A stretch of 56,558 nt of DNA, from contig NZ_JNYQ01000021.1 of the NCBI RefSeq assembly GCF_000717245.1, forward strand, positions 1 through 56,558, in the 5' to 3' direction. The notes beneath the pieces were generated by a model, which saw nothing but the letters and a program-made list of their open reading frames with translations, was not told the origin of the DNA and searched no databases. The DNA comes from Kitasatospora papulosa. GTDB taxonomy: Bacteria > Actinomycetota > Actinomycetes > Streptomycetales > Streptomycetaceae. The position numbers and the translations under genes are program-made. This document shows positions 1-8,846 of this stretch, piece by piece (position 1 is the first letter of the stretch; the number at the start of each line of letters is the position of its first letter).

Positions 1-131
1 GGGCGTGTCGATCGTTCGGTGGGTGGGGTGGAGATCGATGCGGGGGAGGGGCTGACGGAGTCGTCGTCGGTGTTCTTCTCCAGTTGGTCGATCGACGCGT
101 TGGCCAGGACGTTGTCGGCGGACGACCGCCT

Positions 132-1397
132 GATGGCCTGGATACCCCCACGCCGCATTCCCTACATCCGGGCCGACTCCGACGACGGACCGGTCCGCAT
201 TCCCGGCCGCACCCCGCAACAGGCGCTCTCGAGCGGGTGGGTGATCCGGAGCTGCGGCGGGGCGCGCTGGAGCCGTTGGAGGTTTTGGAGCGGGGCCGTG
301 AGCGGGTGGAGGCGGCCGGCCGTGATGCCTCTGCTCTGTGCGAGGCGCTCGCCGCGCTGGAGGAGGACTTCACCCGCATCACCGACACCGCGTCCCAGCG
401 CGCCAAGGGCACCCATACCGCGCCCAACCGCTCGCTGGTCTACTCCGACACCCGGCGCTCCGCCACCGCCCGCGTCGGCAGCGAGGTCCTGGACGCCATG
501 GCACCCCTGGACCCGTTGATGACCAGTGCCGCCTGGCTGATGGCCCGGCTCGGCGCCCGGGTGGAGGAGCGGGCCACCGAGGTCTACGAGAAGCTGGCCG
601 CCGCCTCCGGCGGGGACCGGGTCAATCTCGCCGACTTCTGGTTCGGCTGCATGCCGATCCTGCACGGGGCCGCCGTCACGGACGCCCAGGAGGTGCTGGA
701 GGAGTTCCAGCGCCGCTGGGCGCGGATCATCCCCGTCCCGGACGGCGCGCGTCAGGTCCGGACGACGCACGCCGCGATCGCTTCCCAGGTGGCCGAGGCG
801 TTCCCCCCGGCCCCCGCGGCCTGGACCGCCGCCCGCTATCTCAGCCCCGATGTGCTGATCGTCGCCCGCGACACCGAATCGGTCGGAAGGGGCGACTTCG
901 AACTGGTCCTGGGCGAGCTGCATCTGGCCTCCAACACCGTGGGCGCCTCGCTCTTCGTCAGCCAGCACCCGGAGCCGGCGGAACTCCTGCGGATCACCGG
1001 GCAGGACCACCCCGGCCCCCGGCTGCTGCCGCTCCTGCCCAAGGAACACAAGTCGCGGCTGTCCGTCAGGGTGCGCAATGTGCTGGTACGGCCGGAGGAC
1101 TACTACATAGCCCTGCTGGAACTCACCGCCGACCCGCACCGGGACCGCACCGTGCTCAGCGCCGACGCCCATGTCACCCGACGCGGGGACCGGCTGGTCG
1201 CACTGCTCCCGGACGGCGGCGAGTTCGCCGTCACCGACGTGTTCGGCCATGTGCTCACCACCCTGGCCATGGACATGTTCCGGCTGTTCCCCGACGCGGA
1301 TCATGTGCCTCGGGTGGCGGTGGACAAGCTGGTGGTGAGCCGGGAGTCGTGGCGGTTCACGGGTGGGGATCTGGAGTTCGCGGAGGAGAACCACTGA
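132..1397 (+). pseudogene. Truncated, frameshifted lanthipeptide (class I) dehydratase, LanB family
   Basis: The product resembles the middle of a LanB dehydratase, the enzyme that glutamylates and then eliminates Ser/Thr hydroxyls in lanthipeptide precursors. Visible landmarks are NRSLVYSDTRR (family pattern: R-x-LVYxDxRR), YLSPDVLIVARD and FELVLGELHLASNT, which are typical of the glutamylation/elimination region. Full-length LanB proteins are about 1000 residues, whereas only about 420 are readable here. Recognisable sequence begins near base 132 in one frame (MAWIPPRRIPYIR) and continues from about base 225 in another (LERVGDPELRR), so a frameshift or deletion scar is likely. No precursor peptide, cyclase or transporter gene lies beside it. 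It converges on the NRPS operon and is probably unrelated to it. A split LanB reduced on purpose is possible, but the frame change argues for decay. Confidence 0.6.
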
Positions 1398-1572
1398 CAG
1401 CGCGACACCCTTCGACGGGGTGTCCGGCCGTACCGGCCGGGCACCCCGTCGTCGTCGTGCCCGCCCCGGCCCGCCTCGACGGCCGGTCCGGCCGGCCCCG
1501 GGTTCGTACGACGTGCGTGCTCCTCGCCGGACCGGCACGAGGTCCCCCGGCTCCTGCCCGCGGACAGCGCGA

Positions 1573-1600
1573 AGCCCGGCCGGAAGGGTCCGGCCGGGCT
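1573..1600. terminator. Bidirectional hairpin terminator
   Basis: A perfect 12-bp stem (AGCCCGGCCGGA against TCCGGCCGGGCT) closes a four-base loop. It lies between the converging dehydratase remnant and the end of the NRPS operon, 22 bases past the NRPS stop codon. There is no strong U tract, which is common for Streptomyces terminators. Confidence 0.7.
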
Positions 1601-1622
1601 CCTGACTGTCCTTCCGCCCCGT

Positions 1623-4600
1623 TCAGTCCAGCAGTGCGGCCAAGGTCGCGGCCAGGGACGTCACATGGGGGAGACGCATGACTCCGAAGTGGTCGCCGGG
1701 GACCCGGTGGGCCTCGACGTCGGCGTTCAGCTCCCGCCAGCGGTTCAGATACTCCTCGTAGGTCTGGCCGAGAGCCACCTCGTGCTCACCACGCGCGAGT
1801 TCGTCGCTGATGATCAGATGCAACGTGCCGGGGAAGTAGCGGTGCCGGTAGGTGAGGGTCATCTCCATCACCTCGCGCCAGATCCGGGCCGACGGGAGCC
1901 AGACACCGGCCCCGTTCCGCTCGGGCAGCACGATCCCGGTCTCCGGGTCGGCGTCGTCCACCAGATGGTTCAGCAGGCGCAGGATCTCGTCGCGCAGCGC
2001 ACCCGTGTCCTCCTCCGGACCCGCCGCGGCCAGCTCCTCCAGCTTGGCTGTGCAGCTCTCGATCAGCCTGAACTCCTCCCACAGCCCTTGCCGTTCGTGG
2101 CTGTCCAGACCCGGGTCGAGCAGGATGAACGTCACCTCCTCGCCGTCCCCCCGCAGCCGGTCCGCCATCTCGGCGGTGATCCCGCTGCCGCCGCACCACC
2201 CGAGCAGCCGGTAGGGGCCGTGCGGGCGGGCCCGGCGGATCTCGGTGACGTACCGCTGCGCCATCTCCGAGGCCGTGGGCACCGGCCGGCCGGGACCGGA
2301 CTGGAGGCCGGGCCACTCGAGGGCGGCGACCGGCAGATCCTCCGCCAGGTGGGGGACCAGCCGCTGGTACCAGTGGGCGCTGCCGCCACCGGGGTGGACA
2401 CAGAAGAGCGGTGCCTGGCCGCCCTCCTTGCGCAGCCACATCAGGGCGCTGCGCGAGGCGTCCCCGGTCTCGCCGCGTTCGGCCGCGGCCGCGATGGCGT
2501 CCAGGGTGTGGTGCTCCACGAAGGCCCGCACCGTCAGCTCCAGGCCGTGGCGTTCACGGAGCAGCGCGATGGCCCGCAGAATCAGCAGGGAGTGCCCGCC
2601 GAGCAGGAAGAAGTCGTCGTGCGCACCGACCTGCTCGAGGTTCAGGACCTCCGCCCACACCTCGGCCATGGCGCGTTCGGCGGCGGTGCGCGGAGCCACC
2701 GTCTCACCGCCGGTGTCGACGCCACCCGGCTCCGGGAGCGCGGTGCGCTCCAGTTTGCCGTTGGCGTTCAGCGGCAGCTCGTCCAGCCGGACCCAGGCGC
2801 TGGGCACGAGGAACCCCGGCACCCGCTGACGGAGGGCGGCCCGCAGCGCCGAAGGGTCGAAGGCGGTGTGCTCCGCCGGGACGACATAACCGACCAGCTG
2901 CTTGTCACCGTCCGGGCCCGGACGTACGGCCGCCGCGGCCTCGTGCACGCCGGGAAGACGGTTCAGCCCGGCCTCCACCTCGCCCAGCTCGATGCGGTGG
3001 CCACGGACCTTGACCTGGTGGTCGCGACGGCCCAGGAAGTGCAGGACTCCGTCCGGGTCCTGGCGGACCAGGTCGCCGGTCCGGTAGAGGCGTCCGCCGG
3101 GCCGGGCGCCGGTGGGGTCGGGTACGAAACGGTCGGCCGTCAGATCCGGCCGGCCCAGGTAGCCGCGGGCCACCCCCGGTCCGCCGAGCAGTAGTTCGCC
3201 GGTGACCCCGTACGGAACGGGGTTGAGGTCCTCGTCGGTGACCAGCGTGGTGGTGTGCGCGATCGGCGTGCCGATGGGGAGGGGCCGGTCCGTCTGCTCC
3301 ACGGTGAGAGCGTGCTGCCCGGTGGCGAAGGTGGTGCACTCGGTCGGCCCGTACATGTTGCTCACCCGCAACCCGTGACCGAGCGCGGTCCGCACCCGGT
3401 CCGGGGAGAGCACGTCCCCGCCGGCCAGCAGCGCGCGCAGACCGGTCAGCGCCTCCGGGCAGCTCTCCACCATGAGGTGGAAGAGGCTGGTCGTCAGGAA
3501 CGCCACGGTCACGCGTCGTTCCCGCAGCACCTCGGCGATGCCCGCCGTGGTGGGCGTGCCGGGCGGGGCGAACGCCAGCCGGCCGCCGTTGGCCAGCGTG
3601 CCCCACAACTCGAAGGCGGAGGCGTCGAAGGCCAGCGGGGAGACCACCAGGACGGTGTCCCTCGGCCCGATCTCCGCGTGGTTCTCGCCGTGCACCAGGC
3701 GTACGACGTTGCGGTGGGTGATCTGGACGCCCTTGGGGCGCCCGGTGGATCCCGAGGTGTAGATGAGGTATGCGGTGTTGTCCGGGGAGGTGCCCGCTTC
3801 CGGAGCGGTGTGCGGGTGCGTCTCCAGCTCGCCTCGTCCGGCGTCCAGCAGTACGGTCCGGATGCCGCCCGTGAGCAGGCCGGAGAGACGGTCGGCCAGC
3901 GCGGCATGGGTGACCAGCAGCCCGGCGCCGGAATCGGCGAGCATGTAGCCGATCCGCTCCTCGGGATACTCCGGGTCGACCGGTACGTAGCAGCCGCCCG
4001 CCTTGACCACGCCGAGCAGGGCGATCACCGTCTCCGGGCCGCGCTCCAGGCAGACCGCGACGGGGTCCTCGGCGCGCACCCCACGGGCCCGCAGCAGGTG
4101 GGCGAACTGATTCGCCCGGGCCTCCAGTTCGCCGTAGGTCACGGTCGAGTCGCCGTCGATCAGCGCCACGTCCCCGGGCCGGGAGTGGCGGGCGATCAGC
4201 TCCGCCAGGGTCACCTCGGGCGGCGGCGGAACGTGCGCGGGGGCGACGGTGGGCCTGGCCAGCGCAGCGGCGCTGAAGGCGCCGGGGGCGGACTCCGGCC
4301 GCTCGGCCATGGCCCGCAGCACCTCCACGAAAGCGGTGGCCATCGCCTCCAGCCGGTCCCGGCCGGCCCAGCCCGGACGGCAGGTCATCCGCAGTTCGCC
4401 CGGGAAGGTCCACACGTCGAAGGTGAACTCGTTGGGGCTGCTGTCGGTGACTGCCTCCGGGGCGGAGCCGGACTGGTCCAGCACGTGGAAGTCGAGATAG
4501 CCGAAGACCACGTCGACCAGCGGGGTCCCCGTACCCCACTCGCGCTGCATGGCGGGCAGCGGATAGCGGCGGTGCGGCCAGACGGCGGCCTCCTCGGCGA

Positions 4601-7600
4601 AGACCGCGCGCAGCAGTTCCTCCCAGCTGGGTGCGTCCAGGTCCACCGCGAACGGCACGGTGTTGAGGTACATGCCGCGCACCTCGTCGCCGTCCGGCAG
4701 CTCGGGGCGGCCGTTGCAGACGGCGCCCGCGAAGAAGCGGCGCTGCCCTGAGATCAGCCCCAGCAGGGTCAGATGGGCGGTGTAGAGCACCGTCTTCAGC
4801 GAGGTGCCGGTACGGGCGGCGAGTCCGCGCAGCGCCGGGTCCAGCCCGGCCCAGGAGACCCGGACCTCGTGGGCGGGTCCGCCGGATTCCGCGAGCGCGG
4901 TGGGCGCGGGCAGCTCCAGGCGGGGGAAACCGCTGATCCTGCCCTGCCAGAACGCCCGGTCCTCCGCCGAGCCGAGCGCCTGCCGCTCCAGCGCGATGAA
5001 GTCGGCGTACCGGGCTTGCGGCGGCGGGGTGACGGCGCAGTCGGCGTCCTCACGGATGCGGTCGTAGTCCGCGCGGATCTCCTGGATCACCGAATGGTGG
5101 CTCCAGCCGTCCAGGATGGCGTGACACTCCGTGTGTGTGAGGGTCCAGGTGCCCTCGCCGGTCCGGTGCACGTGGTAGCGCAGCAGGGGGGCGCGTTCCA
5201 GATCGAACGGTTCGCGCTGTTCGGCGGTACGGAACTTCGCCATCGCGGCGCGCTGTTCGGCGGGAGCCAGCCCTCGCAGATCGGTGAACCCGACCTCCGC
5301 CTCGGCCTGCCGGTGCACCAGCTGGAGCGGTGCGGAGAAGCCGGAGAGCCGAAAGGAGGTGCGCAGGATCTCGTGCCGGTCGACGAGCCGCCGGATCGAC
5401 TCGCGCAACGCGGGCAGGGAGAACGGCCCGTCGTCGGTGAAGTGGAAACTGCTGACGTTCTGGTAGGTGTTGGCCTCCGGGTCGGCCAGCAGCTCGTAGA
5501 CCATCCCCGCCTGGACCTCGCCCAGCGGATAGGCGTCGGCCAGCCCGTCCGGCAGCCGCTCCCGGTCGGCCGGGTCCAGCTGGACGAAGGGTGCGACCAG
5601 CTGGTGGCCCTGCCCGGTGCCGGCGGTCTCGGTGGCGACGGTGGCCAGTCCGGCGACGGTGGGGTGGGTGAACAGATGCTGCACGGACAGCTCCAGGCCC
5701 CGGCCCCGGAGAGCGCCCACCGCACGGATCGCCCGGATGGAGTCGCCGCCGAGGTCGAAGAACCGGTCGTGGACACCGACCTGGTCGAGGTCCAGTGCGA
5801 CGGCCAGCTCCTCGGCTATCGCCCGTTCCACCGGACCACGGGGAGCCGTGTACTCCCCGGCCCGGCTGTCGCGGCTGCGGTCCGGGGCGGGCAGTGCCTT
5901 GCGGTCGGTCTTGCCGCTGGCGGTCAGCGGCAGGGCGTCCAGAACCATCCAGTGTCCGGGCACCATGGCGTCCGGCAGCCGCTCGCGCAGCCAGACCCGG
6001 ATCGCGCCGGAGTCGGGCGAGGCCTCTCCGGGGCGGCCGGTGAGATAGGCCACCAGGCTCTGCTCGTGCACCGTGACGGCTGCGGCGGCCACCGCGGGAT
6101 GCTCGTGGAGCACCTCCTCGATCTCGCCCAGCTCGACGCGCTGGCCACGGACCTTGACCTGGTGGTCCAGGCGGCCCAGATAGTCGATGGAGCCGTCCGG
6201 CAGGTAGCGGGCCAGATCCCCGGTGCGGTACAGCCGTCCGCCCTCCGCCCCGCCGAAGGGGTCGGGGACGAAACGGTCGGCGGTCAGCGCCGCCCTGCTC
6301 AGATAGCCGCGAGCCAACTGGACCCCTCCGAGCAGCAGTTCACCCGGGACCCCGACCGGAACCGGCCGCAGCGCCGCGTCCACGATGTAGGCACGTGTGT
6401 TGGCGATCGGCTTGCCGATGGTGACCCGCTGCCCGGGGACGCACGGGGTGCTGGTGACGTCCACGGCGGCCTCGGTCGGGCCGTAGAGGTTGTGCGGGGC
6501 GATCCCGAGACGGTTCACGGACGCGGTGACGAGGTCCCCCGGCAGTGCCTCCCCGCTGCACACGACACGCCGGAGCGACGGCAGAGCGGGGACCGGGCCG
6601 GCGAGGAAGGCCCGGAGCATCGACGGCACGAAGTGCAGGGTGGTGACGGACTCCTCGGCGATGGTCCGCGCCAGATAGACCGGGTCCCGATGGCCGCCGG
6701 GGCGGGCCATGACCAGGGTGGCGCCGGTGGCCACCGGCCAGAAGAACTCCCAGACCGAGACGTCGAAGCCCATCGGGGTCTTCTGGAGCACCCGGTCGGT
6801 GGCGTCGAGGCCGAACTCCCTCTGCATCCAGTGCAGGCGGTTGACGATCGCCCGGTGCTCGACCAGGACCCCCTTGGGGCGGCCCGTGGAGCCGGAGGTG
6901 TAGATCACGTACGCGGCGTCGCCCGGTCCGGGAGCGGCCCCGTCCCGGCCGGGAACCCCCTCGGGCAGGAGCCCGCCGCGTGCCAGCGGCAGGACCGTGA
7001 CGTCTTCCGGTACGCCGGCGGGTCCGGCCCCGGTGTCGGTGAGCAGGATCCGGGCCCCCGAGTCCGCCAGCATGTACTGCCGTCGCTCCAGGGGGAGTTC
7101 CGGTTCCAGGGGCAGATAGGCGCTGCCCGCCTTGAGTACGCCGAGGAGCGCCACCAAGAGGCCCCGGGAGCGTTCCAGGCACACCCCGGTGACCGTGCCG
7201 GGCCCCGCGCCGCGGGCCCGGAGCGCGGCGGCCACGGCGTCCGCGCGGTGGTTCAGCTCCGCGTAACCGAGCGTGCCGTCCTCGTCGGTGACGGCGACGG
7301 CGTCCGGGGTGGCCGCCGCCTGGGCCTCGAACAGCCCGTGCAGCGTTCCGGCGGGGAACGGGACGGCGGTGTCGTTCCAGCGGTGCACCACCTCGTGCAG
7401 CTCCGGTCCGGACATCAGCTCCAGCCCGCCCACCGGGGCCTCCGGGTCGGCGACCGCGGCGTCCAGCAGCCGGGTGAAGTGGCCGGCCATGCGGGCCGCC
7501 GTGGCCGCGTCGAACAGGGCGGTGGCGTAGTTGAGCCCGCCGGAGAGCGAGCCGTCGGGCTGCTCGGTGACGCTGAGCGTCAGATCGAACTTGGCGGTCC

Positions 7601-8846
7601 TCTCGCCGACCGCGAGCCGCTCCACCGCCAGCCTCCCCGCACCACCGCCGTCGGTCTCCCGGGAGTCCTGTCCGTCGGCACCCTCCCAGAGGAACATCGC
7701 GCTGAAGAGCGGTGTGCGGGAGGGGTCGCGCTCCGGGGCGAGGGCGTTCACCAGCCGCTCGAAGGGCACCTCCTGGTGGCCGTAGTCGTCGAGCGCGCCT
7801 TCCCGCAGCCGGGTCAGCACCTCGCCGAAGCCGGGGTCACCGGAGAGATCGGTGCGCAGGACCAGGGTGTTCAGGAAGAGCCCGAGCATCTGCTGCGCCT
7901 CGGCCCTGTCCCGGCCGGAGACCGGGGTGCCCACCGCGATGTCGGTGCTGCCGGTGTACCGGCTCAGCAGCACCTTGAACGCGGCGAGCGTGGCCATGAA
8001 CGGCGTGGCGCCCCGCTCACGCGCCAGCCGGGAGAGACGGGCGGCGACCTCGGCGGGCACGGTGAACGGGGCGACCGCCCCGGTGTCGTCCCGGACCGCC
8101 GGACGCGGCCGGTCGGTGGGCAGTTCCAGCGGTGCGACCCCCGCCAGCCGTCGGCGCCAGTAGCCGAGGCCGTCCTCCAGCCGATCCTCGCCGAGGCGTG
8201 CGCGCTGCCAGACGGCGAAGTCCGCGTACTGGAGGGCCGGCGCCGAGGGCTCCGGGCCGGCCGGCTGCCGCAGCCGTTCGGTCAGCTCGCGCACCAGCAG
8301 GTCTTCCGACCAGCCGTCCGCCGCGATGTGGTGCACGGTCACGAAGAGCGTGTGCTCCTCGGCCGCGCACCGGGCCAGTACCGCACGGACCACGGGCCCG
8401 TCGGCCAGGTCCACCGGCTGCCGCCCCGAGGTGCCCAGAGCGGCCAGGCGGCCGGCGCGGTCCTGAGGGTCCAGCCCGGTCAGGTCCTCCTCCGCGAGGT
8501 CCACCGGCGCGGGCGCGTCGATGACCTGGACCGGGTCGCCCCCGACGACCGGGTAGCGGGTACGCAGCACCTCGTGCCGCGCGACCAGCGCGTCCAGCGC
8601 GCCACGCAGCGCCCCGGTGTCGAGGGGACCGCTCAGCCGCAGCGCGGCCGTCATGAGATAGGCGGTGGAGCCCGGGCTCAGCTGGTCCAGCACCCACAGC
8701 CGCTGCTGTGCGAAGGAGAGCGGCAGCGGGCCGCCGCGCGGCGCGCGGGTGATGCCGTCGGACGGGGCGGTGGCGGCCGCCCCGCGCAGCCGCTGCCTGA
8801 GCAGCCGTGCGCGGAGTGCCGCGGGGTCGAGCGTCTGGTGCGTCAT
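1623..8846 (-). CDS. Nonribosomal peptide synthetase, C-A-PCP-C-A-PCP-TE (modules 3 and 4, release)
   Basis: This 2407-residue NRPS carries the last two modules of the line. Order: C (HHIAADG near residue 173), A (YTSGSTG near 650), PCP (LGGDSIRAI near 1031), C (near 1241), A (near 1695), PCP (LGGHSLL near 2081) and a type I thioesterase at the C terminus. Aligned by hand to GrsA, the first A domain reads DVWHVSLVDK, a serine code. The second reads DAFFLGMTFK, closest to the isoleucine/valine type. The second C domain has CHAILDG where HHxxxDG is usual, so the second, catalytic His is kept. The thioesterase elbow is GWCGG, with Cys at about residue 2218 instead of Ser; the later ILLDPG Asp and GDH His are present. 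The start was chosen at base 8846 because it overlaps the upstream NRPS stop as ATGA. The open frame upstream of this ATG is only a shadow of the preceding gene. Confidence 0.93.
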   Translation of the reverse strand: MTHQTLDPAALRARLLRQRLRGAAATAPSDGITRAPRGGPLPLSFAQQRLWVLDQLSPGSTAYLMTAALRLSGPLDTGALRGALDALVARHEVLRTRYPVVGGDPVQVIDAPAPVDLAEEDLTGLDPQDRAGRLAALGTSGRQPVDLADGPVVRAVLARCAAEEHTLFVTVHHIAADGWSEDLLVRELTERLRQPAGPEPSAPALQYADFAVWQRARLGEDRLEDGLGYWRRRLAGVAPLELPTDRPRPAVRDDTGAVAPFTVPAEVAARLSRLARERGATPFMATLAAFKVLLSRYTGSTDIAVGTPVSGRDRAEAQQMLGLFLNTLVLRTDLSGDPGFGEVLTRLREGALDDYGHQEVPFERLVNALAPERDPSRTPLFSAMFLWEGADGQDSRETDGGGAGRLAVERLAVGERTAKFDLTLSVTEQPDGSLSGGLNYATALFDAATAARMAGHFTRLLDAAVADPEAPVGGLELMSGPELHEVVHRWNDTAVPFPAGTLHGLFEAQAAATPDAVAVTDEDGTLGYAELNHRADAVAAALRARGAGPGTVTGVCLERSRGLLVALLGVLKAGSAYLPLEPELPLERRQYMLADSGARILLTDTGAGPAGVPEDVTVLPLARGGLLPEGVPGRDGAAPGPGDAAYVIYTSGSTGRPKGVLVEHRAIVNRLHWMQREFGLDATDRVLQKTPMGFDVSVWEFFWPVATGATLVMARPGGHRDPVYLARTIAEESVTTLHFVPSMLRAFLAGPVPALPSLRRVVCSGEALPGDLVTASVNRLGIAPHNLYGPTEAAVDVTSTPCVPGQRVTIGKPIANTRAYIVDAALRPVPVGVPGELLLGGVQLARGYLSRAALTADRFVPDPFGGAEGGRLYRTGDLARYLPDGSIDYLGRLDHQVKVRGQRVELGEIEEVLHEHPAVAAAAVTVHEQSLVAYLTGRPGEASPDSGAIRVWLRERLPDAMVPGHWMVLDALPLTASGKTDRKALPAPDRSRDSRAGEYTAPRGPVERAIAEELAVALDLDQVGVHDRFFDLGGDSIRAIRAVGALRGRGLELSVQHLFTHPTVAGLATVATETAGTGQGHQLVAPFVQLDPADRERLPDGLADAYPLGEVQAGMVYELLADPEANTYQNVSSFHFTDDGPFSLPALRESIRRLVDRHEILRTSFRLSGFSAPLQLVHRQAEAEVGFTDLRGLAPAEQRAAMAKFRTAEQREPFDLERAPLLRYHVHRTGEGTWTLTHTECHAILDGWSHHSVIQEIRADYDRIREDADCAVTPPPQARYADFIALERQALGSAEDRAFWQGRISGFPRLELPAPTALAESGGPAHEVRVSWAGLDPALRGLAARTGTSLKTVLYTAHLTLLGLISGQRRFFAGAVCNGRPELPDGDEVRGMYLNTVPFAVDLDAPSWEELLRAVFAEEAAVWPHRRYPLPAMQREWGTGTPLVDVVFGYLDFHVLDQSGSAPEAVTDSSPNEFTFDVWTFPGELRMTCRPGWAGRDRLEAMATAFVEVLRAMAERPESAPGAFSAAALARPTVAPAHVPPPPEVTLAELIARHSRPGDVALIDGDSTVTYGELEARANQFAHLLRARGVRAEDPVAVCLERGPETVIALLGVVKAGGCYVPVDPEYPEERIGYMLADSGAGLLVTHAALADRLSGLLTGGIRTVLLDAGRGELETHPHTAPEAGTSPDNTAYLIYTSGSTGRPKGVQITHRNVVRLVHGENHAEIGPRDTVLVVSPLAFDASAFELWGTLANGGRLAFAPPGTPTTAGIAEVLRERRVTVAFLTTSLFHLMVESCPEALTGLRALLAGGDVLSPDRVRTALGHGLRVSNMYGPTECTTFATGQHALTVEQTDRPLPIGTPIAHTTTLVTDEDLNPVPYGVTGELLLGGPGVARGYLGRPDLTADRFVPDPTGARPGGRLYRTGDLVRQDPDGVLHFLGRRDHQVKVRGHRIELGEVEAGLNRLPGVHEAAAAVRPGPDGDKQLVGYVVPAEHTAFDPSALRAALRQRVPGFLVPSAWVRLDELPLNANGKLERTALPEPGGVDTGGETVAPRTAAERAMAEVWAEVLNLEQVGAHDDFFLLGGHSLLILRAIALLRERHGLELTVRAFVEHHTLDAIAAAAERGETGDASRSALMWLRKEGGQAPLFCVHPGGGSAHWYQRLVPHLAEDLPVAALEWPGLQSGPGRPVPTASEMAQRYVTEIRRARPHGPYRLLGWCGGSGITAEMADRLRGDGEEVTFILLDPGLDSHERQGLWEEFRLIESCTAKLEELAAAGPEEDTGALRDEILRLLNHLVDDADPETGIVLPERNGAGVWLPSARIWREVMEMTLTYRHRYFPGTLHLIISDELARGEHEVALGQTYEEYLNRWRELNADVEAHRVPGDHFGVMRLPHVTSLAATLAALLD

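Noticed and set aside
1..130. A lanthipeptide precursor on the minus strand at the window edge
   Set aside because: The frame is acidic then Ser/Pro-rich, but it runs off the window, has no core-like Cys pattern and overlaps where the dehydratase should continue.
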